NCBI GenBank assembly: GCA_020633075.1
Contig: JACKEI010000002.1
Location: forward strand, 1,054,001 to 1,118,000
Length of the DNA: 64,000 nucleotides
Reading direction: 5' to 3'
From: Sandaracinaceae bacterium
GTDB taxonomy: Bacteria > Myxococcota_A > Polyangia > Polyangiales > Houyiibacteriaceae
The notes under the pieces are model-generated. The model ran no database searches and had not been told where the DNA came from. It saw only the letters and a list, made by a program, of their open reading frames with translations. A program made the position numbers and the translations under genes. This document shows, in pieces, positions 41,982 to 50,776 of the stretch. Position 1 is the stretch's first letter. Every line of letters begins with the position of its first letter.

Positions 41982-42575
41982 TCAGCGGATGGCGGGGGCG
42001 GCCTGGCGGCCGAGCGCCCCCAGGATGCGCTCCACGTGACGGGCTTCCACCGCGCCCGCGCGCACACAGCGCACGTGCCCGTTGGGGTCCACCAGCACGT
42101 GCACGGGCAGGGACCCGGCGCCCTCGTAGCCTGCGGCGCGCAGCAGGGTCTGCAGCTCCGCCGGGTCGCTCAGGCGGGGCGATGCCGCCGTGAAGGAGTG
42201 CGCCTGGCGGAAGGTGGTGACGGTCTCGTCGCTGGTGTCCGCCGACAGGAAGCGCAGCGCGATGGGCCCGCTCGCGAACGAGCGCTGGAGCACGGGCATC
42301 TCCTCCACGCACGGCCGGCACCAGGTGGCCCAGACGTTCACCCAGGTCCACTGCTCGGGGTTGGGCGCGGGCAGCTCGTTGGTCTCCGGCCAGGCCCACG
42401 CGGGCGCCGACGCGATGGGGTGCGCCACGTCGCAGACGTCCGTCAGCACCGCGTCGATGTCGCCGCGCGCCGTCGTGACGGCCTCGAAGCGCGAGGGGGG
42501 AGGGGCGTCTGCGGTGGGCGACTGGCCGCAGCCCAGCAGGAGCACTAGCGCGACGAGCGATGCGAGAGGCTTCAT
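41982..42575 (-). CDS. TlpA-like thioredoxin-fold lipoprotein
   Basis: 197 residues from ATG 42575, which overlaps the previous stop (ATGA). Lipobox LLLGC (Cys16). The thioredoxin-like fold carries WATWCRPC (Cys86, Cys89) and a cis-Pro segment (GSLPVHVLVD). TlpA/ResA proteins reduce disulfides of exported proteins or cytochromes c. Being coupled to a VKOR-DsbA fusion and an OmpA-like protein, it likely belongs to the same envelope thiol-redox unit. The order is 43261, 42572, 41982. Confidence 0.88.
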   Translation of the reverse strand: MKPLASLVALVLLLGCGQSPTADAPPPSRFEAVTTARGDIDAVLTDVCDVAHPIASAPAWAWPETNELPAPNPEQWTWVNVWATWCRPCVEEMPVLQRSFASGPIALRFLSADTSDETVTTFRQAHSFTAASPRLSDPAELQTLLRAAGYEGAGSLPVHVLVDPNGHVRCVRAGAVEARHVERILGALGRQAAPAIR

Positions 42576-43264
42576 AGCTGGCAGTCGATCCACGCGATGA
42601 ACGCGCTGCGGTTGAGGTCGGCGGTGCGGCACTGGCTCTCGCCTCCGGAGCGCTGCCACGCGCAGAACTGCTGATCCAGCTGCGCGAACTCTTCGCCCAG
42701 CCACAGGAGCCCTACCTCGCGGTCCAGGTCCGGGTCTTGGTAGTTGGCGCGCAGGTGCGCCAGCACGGCGTTGGCGCGCGTCTCGCTCAGCTCGCGGTTG
42801 TAGCGCACGCTGCCCTCGGGGGAGGAGCGGGCCACCACGAAGAAGTAGCTGGCGCCGCGCTGGTCCGCGAAGATGCGGTCCACCAAGGCCTGGTCACTCG
42901 CGTCCAGCACGCCCTCGTTCTGCTCGAACTGGATGACGCCGGCGCGGTCGGCCATCGGCAGGAAGAGGGCGTTGAAGTCCGCGCCGGCCAGGCTGGCGAC
43001 CTGGCGGGCGTCGGCCGGCTGGCAGCCGCGCACGCCGCCAGCCTCGAGCAGGCCGCAGCTCTGCAGCACGCGCCGCAGCACGGCCTTGAGCTCCGGCGTG
43101 CAATAGCTGGCGTTGGCGGCCTCGGCGACGGCGGCCGTGGGCGGCGCCTCGGCGGCCGAGAGCTGCACCATGCGCGTGCCGGCCTGCTTGACCCACAGGA
43201 AGGGCAGGGCCGTGGCCGTGGTCAGAAAGAGCGCTCCCAGGACCAACACGATGGGCAGCTTCAC
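42572..43264 (-). CDS. OmpA-like domain protein, Cys-rich
   Basis: 230 residues with an N-terminal uncleaved-looking membrane anchor (about 5-27). The C-terminal half resembles the OmpA/MotB peptidoglycan-binding fold: YFFVVARSSPEGS, then LSETRANAVLAHLRANYQD. Six Cys residues in the presumed periplasmic part (including YCTPELK, QSCGLLE, GCQPAD, QFCAWQ, QCRTAD, DCQL) suggest disulfides, which fits its position between a VKOR-DsbA oxidant and a TlpA-like reductant. It may be a substrate of, or an anchor for, that system. The ATG overlaps the upstream stop (ATGA). Confidence 0.72.
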   Translation of the reverse strand: MKLPIVLVLGALFLTTATALPFLWVKQAGTRMVQLSAAEAPPTAAVAEAANASYCTPELKAVLRRVLQSCGLLEAGGVRGCQPADARQVASLAGADFNALFLPMADRAGVIQFEQNEGVLDASDQALVDRIFADQRGASYFFVVARSSPEGSVRYNRELSETRANAVLAHLRANYQDPDLDREVGLLWLGEEFAQLDQQFCAWQRSGGESQCRTADLNRSAFIAWIDCQL

Positions 43265-44484
43265 TGGGCACCTCCCTGCGCCGCGGCGGGCGCGGCCAAC
43301 ATACGGGTGAGCGTGTACTCGAGGCCCAGGTCCGTGTCCTCGTTGCAGACCTTGCGGCCGTCCACGAAGAGCTGCGGCGTGAGCACGGGGATCTGGTTGG
43401 ACACCGCCCAGCGGAGCCCGCGGTTCAGGCGCTGCCCGATGCGCGCGCTGCCCACGCAGCCCCGCACGTCCGGGAACTGTTCGACCACCATGCGGGCGGC
43501 GGCGCCTTCGGTGGCCCGCTCCGCGCTGGTGATGGCGGGCTGGTTCTCGAAGGCCCAGGCCAAGATGGCGCGCGCCTGGTCAGGCTCGCAGAGCATGGCC
43601 TCCGACACGGCGCAGGCGCCGGGGTGGAGGGAGCTGGTGACCATCCAGTTGCAGGCGTCGTCCAGCGGGAAGAGCAGGGCCCGCCGCGAGAGCTGCTCGT
43701 CCAGCCCCGACGCGCTCAGGCGTGACTCGAGGCCCTTGCAGGAGGGACAGAGGGGGTCCAGCACCTCGATGGCCGGGTGACCTCCGGCCGAGCCGCCCAG
43801 CGAGACCAGCAGGTCGGCCGGCGCGTCGGGGTGAGCCAGCTGGCCGCAGCCCGCCTCGTAGGCGCTGTAGTCCGGCATGGCGGCCACGTAGGCCGCGATG
43901 GGCAGGGCGACGAACACGGCGGCGAGCGGGGGCGCGAAGGCCAGCCCGCGCACGCCCGGGTCTTCCTGCGTGCCGCTCCCAAAGGCGGGGGGGCGCTTCC
44001 AGGCGGTCCAGGCCAGCGCGGCCGCGGCGGCGAAGCCCAGCGTGCTGGAGGAGTAGATGCCGATGCAGAGCTTGCACGCGGCGTCCAGCTCCACCAGGGC
44101 GAGGTAGCCCATGACGCAGCTGGTGAGCAGCGGCACGGCCCACGCGCCCAGCGTGAAGAAGGCCGCGCTGCGCTGCGTGTGGCGGCCGGTGACCACCAGG
44201 AAGGCGCCCCAGAAGCCCAAGAAGGCGAAGAGCCCCATGCCCGGCAAGGACACGGGCAGGCCGCCCCAGAGCTTGGTGCGGAACACGGACGAGTAGCGGC
44301 TCATCAGCGTCACCTGGCAGCCGCTGCTCTCGCTCGAGGCCGTCTCCACGCCCGGGAGGAACGAGCAGTGGATGCCGTGCACCTGGCGGTCCAGGTGGTT
44401 GGCGAAGTCCAGCGTGGCGTAGCTCGCGAAGAACACCCCGAACAGCGCGAACGCGATAGTGGCCAGGGTCAGGTTACGAGTCAT
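43261..44484 (-). CDS. VKOR-family oxidoreductase fused to a DsbA-like thioredoxin domain
   Basis: 407 residues. Residues about 1-165 are a VKOR domain with four to five membrane segments, the quinone-side pair C137-KL-C140 (ACKLCIGIYS) and the loop pair Cys40/Cys56. Residues about 225-405 are a thioredoxin-like DsbA domain with CPSC (Cys246-Cys249) and a cis-Pro region (IPVLTPQLFVDG). VKOR homologues reoxidise DsbA-like proteins and pass electrons to quinone, making disulfides in the periplasm. It is the first gene of the coupled trio with 42572 and 41982. Confidence 0.9.
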   Translation of the reverse strand: MTRNLTLATIAFALFGVFFASYATLDFANHLDRQVHGIHCSFLPGVETASSESSGCQVTLMSRYSSVFRTKLWGGLPVSLPGMGLFAFLGFWGAFLVVTGRHTQRSAAFFTLGAWAVPLLTSCVMGYLALVELDAACKLCIGIYSSSTLGFAAAAALAWTAWKRPPAFGSGTQEDPGVRGLAFAPPLAAVFVALPIAAYVAAMPDYSAYEAGCGQLAHPDAPADLLVSLGGSAGGHPAIEVLDPLCPSCKGLESRLSASGLDEQLSRRALLFPLDDACNWMVTSSLHPGACAVSEAMLCEPDQARAILAWAFENQPAITSAERATEGAAARMVVEQFPDVRGCVGSARIGQRLNRGLRWAVSNQIPVLTPQLFVDGRKVCNEDTDLGLEYTLTRMLAAPAAAQGGAQ

Positions 44485-44594
44485 GGGTTCCTGTGGCTCG
44501 CCGCGCGGATGCGTGCCGAGCGGGGCGCAGTGTTGTCCCGCCCCTGAGAAGGTCAAGCCCGCACGCGGTCAAGGGTCGCCGCGCATTAACGGAG

Positions 44595-44618
44595 AGAGCC
44601 ACCCCGGGGGGTGGCTCT
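44595..44618 (-). terminator. Strong hairpin after the surface-protein gene
   Basis: AGAGCCACCCC (44595-44605) pairs with GGGGTGGCTCT (44608-44618), effectively a 9-10-bp stem with a four-base loop. It lies 60 bases past the stop of the 44678 gene. The plus side ends in only TTT; the minus side has no T-run, so termination strength is uncertain. Confidence 0.55.
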
Positions 44619-44677
44619 TTCACGTGTTCGTCGAGCGCGGGGCGAGCGGTCTCACCACGTCTCGGTCTGTGTCGACC

Positions 44678-47665
44678 TCAGCGGCGCCGGCGCCGCCCGG
44701 CGAGCACGAGGCCTACCAGCAGCAAGCTCGCGCCCGCCGGCCAGCTCATCCCAACGGGCGAGTGCGTGGCACAGAAGGCGCCACCCGAGAGGCTACCCGT
44801 CGCCGGGGTGACCGACCCGTCAGGCGTGACCCCGCCGTCCGGGGTGACGCCGCCGTCCGTGGCGGTCACTGTCAACGACGTCGTGTCGTTGGCCGTGTTG
44901 CCTGCCGGGTCCGTAGCCGTGACCGTGACCGTGTGCTGGCCCACGCCGAGGGCATCTCCGTCGAAGGTCCACGTCCCGTCCGCAGCCACGACGACCGTGC
45001 CAACGACGACGCTGTCGATGCTCACCGCGACGCTGGCTCCGGGCTCGCCCGTGCCGCTCACTGCGCCGGTGGTCGGCTCCACGTCGTCGATGGTCACGAA
45101 GGTCATCGTGTCCACGAAGAAGGCCGACATGTCCGTCGCCATGTTGTTCGACAGGTCGGTCGACGTCGCCGTGAGGACCACCATGCCGTCGTCGAGGGGG
45201 GTCGCGACGTCGAACGCCCAGTTGCCGCTGCTGTCTGCGACTGCGGTGCCGAGCAAGACGTCCGTGCCGCCGATCAAGGCGGTGACGCGCACCGTGGCGC
45301 CGGGAAGCGCCGTGCCGGAGATCGTGGGCGTGTTGTCGTTGGTCACCGAGTTCAGCGCTGGGCCCACGATGGCAACGTCTGTGTCGGACGCGATGTCGAA
45401 GGTGGAAGAGGTGCTGGCCATGTTGCCGACCGCGTCGGTGGCGACGGCGCTGACCGTGTAGTTGCCGTTCATGGCGGGCGCGCTGACCGCGATCATCCAG
45501 CTGCCGTCGAGGGCGACCGTGACCGTTCCGAGGAAGACGTTGTCGAACGTGACATCGACGCTGGCGCCGGGCTCACCGGTACCGATGATGAGGGGCGTCG
45601 CGTCCATCGAGGTGCTGCCGTTGGCCGGCATCTCGATGGTGACGGTCGTCACCGTGTCCACGATGAAGGCCTTTCTATCGTCGGTGGAGGCCGAGCCGGC
45701 CGTGAGGTCCGCCTGCATGCCCACGTCGCCGTCATCCAACGGAAGCGTGACCGCGACGCTCCACATGCCGAAGGCGTCCACCGTCACGGTGTCGATGAGG
45801 TTGCCGTTCAGCCGCAGCTCCACCGTGCCGCCGGGTGTCCCCGTGCCGGAGATGACGGGCGTGTTGTCGGCGGTGACCGAGCGGTCGGCCGGGTCGTCGA
45901 TGGACACCGCTACGGCGCTGCACATCGACGCCGCGGTGCAGACGCCGCTCGAGCACGGCGTGAACTCGCTCAGCGCCGAGTTGGTGCACATGCCGGACGA
46001 GCATGTGTCGGTGGTGCACTCGTTGCCGTCGCTGCACTCCGCGTCGGAGGCGCAGCTCACGCACTCGTTGACGCCTCCGTTGGTCACGCAGTTGGGGGTG
46101 GAGACGTCGCAGCCCGGGTCGGTGCCCGCGCCGCCGTCGATGCAGACCTCGCAGGTGGCGCCGCTGCCGCCGCCGACCGTGTCGCAGAAGGGCGCGCCGG
46201 CCGTGCAGCCTGCGTCCGTGCCCGAGCCGCCGTCCGTGTCCGCGCAGGTGACGCACATGTTGCTCGGTCCGCCGGAGCAGACCAGGTTGATCGCGCAATC
46301 GCCCGTGTCACCCGCCGCGACCGACGTGTTCACACACGCGTTGGCAGTGCAGGCGTCGTCGGTGCAATCGACGCTATCGTCGCAGTGCAGCGCCGTCTCG
46401 CACTCCACACACTGGCGGCTACCGCTCGCGCCGATGCAGTGCGGGGTCGCCGCGCTGCAGCCGTCGTCCGTGCCGTTGCCGGTGTCCAGGCAGAGCTCGC
46501 AGAGCGTCGCGCCGTCGCACACGCCGCCGGCGCACGTCGTTCCAACCGTCTCGGCCGGGTTGCTGCATGCCCCTGCGGCGCACACGTCCTGCGTGCAGTC
46601 GTTTCCATCGTCGCAGTCCGCCGACCCGAGGCACTGGACGCAGCCGCTGCCTCCCGGCCCGCTCACACAGTACGGCGCGGCGGCGATGCAGCCTTGGTCC
46701 GTGCCCGCGCCAATGACCGTGTCGAGACACGTCTCGCAGACAGGCGCCCCCGTGCCCGTGGTGCGGCAGTGCTGGGCCCCGATCAAGCAGCCCGCGTCCA
46801 GACCCGTCGGCGAGGAGTCCACGCACGCGACACACATCGGGGCGAGGGTGTCGCCGTTGCAGGCGCCGCCGACGCAGACAGCCCCGCGCGGGCGCGCCGA
46901 GTTGGTGCACGCGCCGAGCAGACAAGTGTCCGTGGTGCAGGGGTTGTTGTCGAAGCACTCGATGTCCAGCGTACAGACCTGGGTGCACTGGCTCAGGATG
47001 CCGCCGCCACCCGGGTAGATGAGGATGCCGCGGGGCGTCCCGGGCATTCCTTCGCGCAGGCGTACGGTCACGAGGTTGGAGCCGGCCATGAAAGCGTTGG
47101 CGGGGACGTTGATGGTAGCGGACGTGTTGAAGTCGTTGTGTCCGCCGAAGCTCGTCCCATTGACGAACACCTCGCACTCGTTGTCGCAGGAGACCACGAT
47201 GGAGAAGGTGAGCGACCCTGCGAAGGCGGCTGGGATCTCGACGCGCTGAAACCAAAAGGTATCGAACAGCATGTTGAGCTCGTTGCCGAAGTTCGCCGTG
47301 GGAGACACCCAGCGCCCCGGTGGGAAGTCATCCCAGGCCGGGTTCTGGAGGGCGATGGCCGGCACGCCGGTGAGCTCGTCGTTCGTCTCCGACCAGGTCC
47401 AGTGCGGGTCGGCGGACATGCTCGGCAAGGCGGTGCCGGCGTCGTTGACACCCGTCGCGAACAGACTGGGTACGCAGTCGTAACCCAGCTCTTCAAGGCA
47501 CAGCGCGGAGCAGCCATCGCCGTTCGCCATGTTGCCGTCGTCGCAGCCCTCGAGCGCTTCGATCACGCCGTCGCCGCAGCTCGCGCTGGCTGTGTTCGTG
47601 AACGCGAGGCAGCCAAGGGCTGCGCCCAGCGCAAACACCTCGAGGGGTCGGATACCTATTCTCAT
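44678..47665 (-). CDS. Large surface protein with Cys repeats, Ig-like repeats and MYXO-CTERM-like tail
   Basis: 995 residues from ATG 47665 (GGAGGAG seven bases upstream). After the signal peptide there is a DUF4215-type unit (GCDDGNMANGDGCSALC) and a beta-rich domain (about 45-195). Then about eight Cys-rich modules with CxxCxDGNxC-type spacing (about 200-580) follow. Next come five bacterial Ig-like repeats (about 580-945), each with N-T-P-x-I-S-G-T-G-x-P-G-(x)-V. The tail has FCATHSPVG, a membrane segment and RRRRR, like MYXO-CTERM sorting signals but with one Cys. It is expected to be displayed on the outer surface. Confidence 0.85.
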   Translation of the reverse strand: MRIGIRPLEVFALGAALGCLAFTNTASASCGDGVIEALEGCDDGNMANGDGCSALCLEELGYDCVPSLFATGVNDAGTALPSMSADPHWTWSETNDELTGVPAIALQNPAWDDFPPGRWVSPTANFGNELNMLFDTFWFQRVEIPAAFAGSLTFSIVVSCDNECEVFVNGTSFGGHNDFNTSATINVPANAFMAGSNLVTVRLREGMPGTPRGILIYPGGGGILSQCTQVCTLDIECFDNNPCTTDTCLLGACTNSARPRGAVCVGGACNGDTLAPMCVACVDSSPTGLDAGCLIGAQHCRTTGTGAPVCETCLDTVIGAGTDQGCIAAAPYCVSGPGGSGCVQCLGSADCDDGNDCTQDVCAAGACSNPAETVGTTCAGGVCDGATLCELCLDTGNGTDDGCSAATPHCIGASGSRQCVECETALHCDDSVDCTDDACTANACVNTSVAAGDTGDCAINLVCSGGPSNMCVTCADTDGGSGTDAGCTAGAPFCDTVGGGSGATCEVCIDGGAGTDPGCDVSTPNCVTNGGVNECVSCASDAECSDGNECTTDTCSSGMCTNSALSEFTPCSSGVCTAASMCSAVAVSIDDPADRSVTADNTPVISGTGTPGGTVELRLNGNLIDTVTVDAFGMWSVAVTLPLDDGDVGMQADLTAGSASTDDRKAFIVDTVTTVTIEMPANGSTSMDATPLIIGTGEPGASVDVTFDNVFLGTVTVALDGSWMIAVSAPAMNGNYTVSAVATDAVGNMASTSSTFDIASDTDVAIVGPALNSVTNDNTPTISGTALPGATVRVTALIGGTDVLLGTAVADSSGNWAFDVATPLDDGMVVLTATSTDLSNNMATDMSAFFVDTMTFVTIDDVEPTTGAVSGTGEPGASVAVSIDSVVVGTVVVAADGTWTFDGDALGVGQHTVTVTATDPAGNTANDTTSLTVTATDGGVTPDGGVTPDGSVTPATGSLSGGAFCATHSPVGMSWPAGASLLLVGLVLAGRRRRR

Positions 47666-48035
47666 CGCGTGCTCCTCCGACCCAGAGAGGTCGGTTCTAG
47701 TGGTCATGGACCGTGCTCGAGGCGCCCCCAAACGCCCCCCTCGGGCCGCGCGGTGTGCCACGACAGGAGGAGAAGCAGGACAGGCGCATCATGCGGCGAT
47801 CGTTGTCTCGAATCGCGAAAGCGCGGATGAACTTTCGCTGTGTCACGGTATCGCCGGTGGCGTTGGTCCGGCAACCCTTAACAGCCCTTTGACGCGAGAG
47901 CTTCGTCGCTACGGGCGCGCCGCCGGGGTATCGTCCCCCGGGTTTGCCGCCAAAATTGCTTGACGCGCGAAGCCATGAGCACCCAAACTTGACGCCCAGT
48001 TCATTTTGACCGCGCCCGCGCGGGGGGAAGCAGCC
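47666..48035. other. Divergent intergenic region
   Basis: 370 bases between the start of the surface-protein gene and the FAD dehydrogenase gene. No gene is visible. TTGACG occurs at 47960-47965 and 47989-47994 and TTGACC at 48006-48011, all reading rightwards, but none has a good -10 partner. The right 90 bases are AT-richer and probably hold the promoter of 48036. Confidence 0.4.
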
Positions 48036-49661
48036 ATGTCCGCAGACATCACCTACGACACCGAGATCGTCATCGCCGGCGGGGGCCTGGCCGGGCTGGT
48101 CACGGCCCACGAGCTGCTCGACAAGGGGCGCAAGGTGCTCGTGCTGGACCGCGACGTCGCGGGCAAGCTCGGCGGCCTCGCCAAGGAGTCGTTCGGCGGT
48201 GTCCACATGATCGACACGCCGCACATGCGCAAGCTCGGCCTGCGCGACACGCCCGACCTCGCGATGAGCGACTGGGAGAGCTACGCGCACTTCGGCGAGG
48301 GCGACACCTTCCCGCGGCAGTGGGCCCGCTTCTACTGCGAGAACTCGGACGAGTACATCTTCCGCTTCCTCGACAAGGCCAAGGTCGAGTTCCTGCCCGT
48401 GGTCAACTGGCCCGAACGCGGGCTGGACAAGCCGGGTAACAGCATCCCCCGCTGGCACATCGCCTGGGGCACCGGCCACGAGATCATCGCGCGCGTGGTC
48501 GCAGCCATCGAGGCCCACCCGCGCCGCAGCAACCTCACGCTGCGCTTCGAGCACACCGTCTCCGGGGTGGAGATGACGGACGGGCGCGCCACCGGGCTGA
48601 CCGGCACGGACAAGTCCGGCAAGAGCTTCCGTGTGAAGGCCGAGCACGTGGTCATCGCGGCCGGCGGCATCTGCGGAGGGGACCTCAGCAAGGTCCGCGC
48701 GAACTGGTACGCGCCCTGGGGCCAGCCCCCCAAGAAGCTGCTGAACGGCGCGCACATCTACGGTGACGGCATGCTGCACGACGAGGTGGCGCGACACGGG
48801 GCCAACGTCACGCACCTGGACAAGCAGTGGCACTACGCGGCCGGCGTTCACCACCCGCGCAAGAGCCGCCCGGACGACGGGCTCAGCCTGGTCCCGCCGC
48901 GCTCCGGCCTGTGGATGAACGCGCACGGCGAGCGCATCCGCAACCCCCGCCCGCTGGTCGCCTACACGGACACGCGCCACTTGGTGGAGAGCATCCTGAA
49001 GGAGCCCGGGCAGTACGCGTGGATCGTCATGAACCACAAGATCGCCATCCGCGAGCTGGGCGTCTCGGGCTGCTCGTACATGACGGCCTTCTTCGAGAAG
49101 AACAAGGCCATGCTCGTGCGTGACCTGATCACGGGTAACAAGGCGCTCGTCGCGCGCCTGTTGAAGGAGTGCCCGGACGACTTCGTGCAGGCCAAGACGC
49201 TGCCGGCGCTGGTGGAGCAGATGAACCAGCGGGGCCTCGACGGCCACCGCGTGGACCTCGACGCCATGCGCCGCGACATCGGCGCGTACGACGACCAGAT
49301 CGACCGCGGCCCCGCGTACTTCAACGACGAGCAGCTGCGGCAGATCATGAACTTCCGCACCTACCGCGGGGACAAGATCCGCACCTGCAAGTACCAGAAG
49401 ATCCTGGACCCCAAGGCGGGTCCGCTGATCGCCATCCGCTCGTTCATCCTCTCGCGCAAGAGCCTGGGCGGTATCCAGACGGACCTGCGCGGCCGCGTCA
49501 TGCGGGCCGACGGAGCGCACATCCCCGGGCTGTTCGCGGTGGGCGAGGCGGCCGGGTTCGGCGGCGGCGGGATCCACGGGAGGGGCTCGCTCGAGGGGAC
49601 CTTCCTGGGCGGATGTGTCCTCACGGGGCGCGTCACCGGGCGCGCCATCGCGGGCGCCTGA
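48036..49661 (+). CDS. FAD-binding dehydrogenase (succinate dehydrogenase/KsdD superfamily)
   Basis: 541 residues from ATG 48036 (GGGGAAG upstream). The N-terminus has the Rossmann motif IAGGGLAGL and a VLVLDRD strand end. Family segments include VVIAAGGICGG and a C-terminal GLFAVGEAAGFGGGGIHG followed by LEGTFLGGCVLTGR. It resembles bacterial FAD-binding dehydrogenases of unknown substrate, related to flavocytochrome c and 3-ketosteroid dehydrogenases. It is transcribed alone; the acyl-CoA and lipid-linked genes elsewhere in the window give only weak hints of steroid or lipid metabolism. Confidence 0.87.
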   Translation: MSADITYDTEIVIAGGGLAGLVTAHELLDKGRKVLVLDRDVAGKLGGLAKESFGGVHMIDTPHMRKLGLRDTPDLAMSDWESYAHFGEGDTFPRQWARFYCENSDEYIFRFLDKAKVEFLPVVNWPERGLDKPGNSIPRWHIAWGTGHEIIARVVAAIEAHPRRSNLTLRFEHTVSGVEMTDGRATGLTGTDKSGKSFRVKAEHVVIAAGGICGGDLSKVRANWYAPWGQPPKKLLNGAHIYGDGMLHDEVARHGANVTHLDKQWHYAAGVHHPRKSRPDDGLSLVPPRSGLWMNAHGERIRNPRPLVAYTDTRHLVESILKEPGQYAWIVMNHKIAIRELGVSGCSYMTAFFEKNKAMLVRDLITGNKALVARLLKECPDDFVQAKTLPALVEQMNQRGLDGHRVDLDAMRRDIGAYDDQIDRGPAYFNDEQLRQIMNFRTYRGDKIRTCKYQKILDPKAGPLIAIRSFILSRKSLGGIQTDLRGRVMRADGAHIPGLFAVGEAAGFGGGGIHGRGSLEGTFLGGCVLTGRVTGRAIAGA

Positions 49662-49825
49662 ACGGGTCGCTCCGTCGCGTGGGACGCGCCGGGTCTTCGC
49701 AGGGCGCAGAGGCTCGCGGCACCCGCGGTCCCGGCCGGCGCGCGCTCCGCGGTTGACAGTCGATCGCGCACAGCCGCATCCTGAGGGCGCATGAACGCCG
49801 TCACCGGTTGCCCGCGCGGGTCCGA

Positions 49826-50743
49826 GTGAGCGCGCCCTACGAGAGGGCGCTCGTCTCGCTCACCGGCCTGTCCGTAGGGGACGCATTCGGCGAGCGCTTC
49901 TTCTTGCCCCACGACGCCCTCAGGGTGGCCATCGAAGCGCGCACGCCGCCGCCGGGCCCCTGGCGCTACACCGACGACACCGAGATGACCCTCAGCGTGG
50001 TCGAGCTGCTGCGCGAGCAGGGCACCATTGACGGCGATGCGCTCGCCCGCCGTCTGGTCGGGCGCTTCGACCCCATGCGTGGCTATGGGCCGGGAGCCAA
50101 GCGCCTGCTAGACAAGCTGCGCGCGGGAGACGCGTGGCAGGTGGCGTGCCGCGAGGTGTTCCGCGGGGTGGGCTCCTTCGGCAACGGCGCAGCGGCCCGT
50201 GTCGCCCCGCTGGGAGCCTTCTTCGCCGGCGACGACGCTCGCTGTCGGCGCGAGGCCGAGCAGAGCGCGCTGGTGACCCACGCCCACCCGGAAGGAGTCG
50301 CGGGAGCCATCGCGGTCGCGGCTGCGGCCAGCTTCGCGCAGCAGACACGCGAGCAGCCCTTCGACCCTCAGGCGTTCATGGCGCACGTCCTCGCGAACAC
50401 CCCCGCCTCGCTAGTTCGCGACGGCATCGAGGAAGCGCGGCAGACGCTGGGCGAGGGGAGCGTGGGCCTGGCGGCACAGCGTCTCGGGAACGGGTCCGGC
50501 GTCACGGCCGCAGACACGGTGCCCCTCTGCGTCTGGTTGCTGTGCCAACGCCCCGACGACTTCCTCGAGACGCTGTGGCTGACCGTCAGCGCGCTCGGCG
50601 ACCGGGACACCACCTGCGCCATCGTGGGCGGTGTGCTGGCGTGTCGCGTCGGCGTCGAGGGCATCCCCGCGTTCATGCGCGCTGCGCGCGAGCCGCTCCC
50701 GCCGGGCTTTGCGCTGCCGGTGGCAGCCAGCGCGCAAGAGTAG
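49826..50743 (+). CDS. ADP-ribosylglycohydrolase (DraG-like)
   Basis: Read from GTG 49826 (305 residues; TTG 49808 is possible). DraG-family metal-site motifs are present: GLSVGDAFGERF near the N-terminus, YTDDTEMT (binuclear metal ligands) and GDRDTTCAIVGGVLACR near the C-terminus. These enzymes remove ADP-ribose from proteins or small molecules. A TTGACA at 49753-49758 may be its -35 box, but the -10 is weak. No ADP-ribosyltransferase gene was seen nearby. Confidence 0.9.
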   Translation: MSAPYERALVSLTGLSVGDAFGERFFLPHDALRVAIEARTPPPGPWRYTDDTEMTLSVVELLREQGTIDGDALARRLVGRFDPMRGYGPGAKRLLDKLRAGDAWQVACREVFRGVGSFGNGAAARVAPLGAFFAGDDARCRREAEQSALVTHAHPEGVAGAIAVAAAASFAQQTREQPFDPQAFMAHVLANTPASLVRDGIEEARQTLGEGSVGLAAQRLGNGSGVTAADTVPLCVWLLCQRPDDFLETLWLTVSALGDRDTTCAIVGGVLACRVGVEGIPAFMRAAREPLPPGFALPVAASAQE

Positions 50744-50776
50744 ACACTCGCAGTCCCGACGGATACTGTCGTCGGC

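Noticed and set aside
44459..47830. Plus-strand frame of over 1100 codons antisense to the surface protein
   Set aside because: Arg/Ala/Val/His repeats without domains; the opposite strand encodes clear Cys-rich and Ig-like repeats with a signal peptide and a ribosome site.
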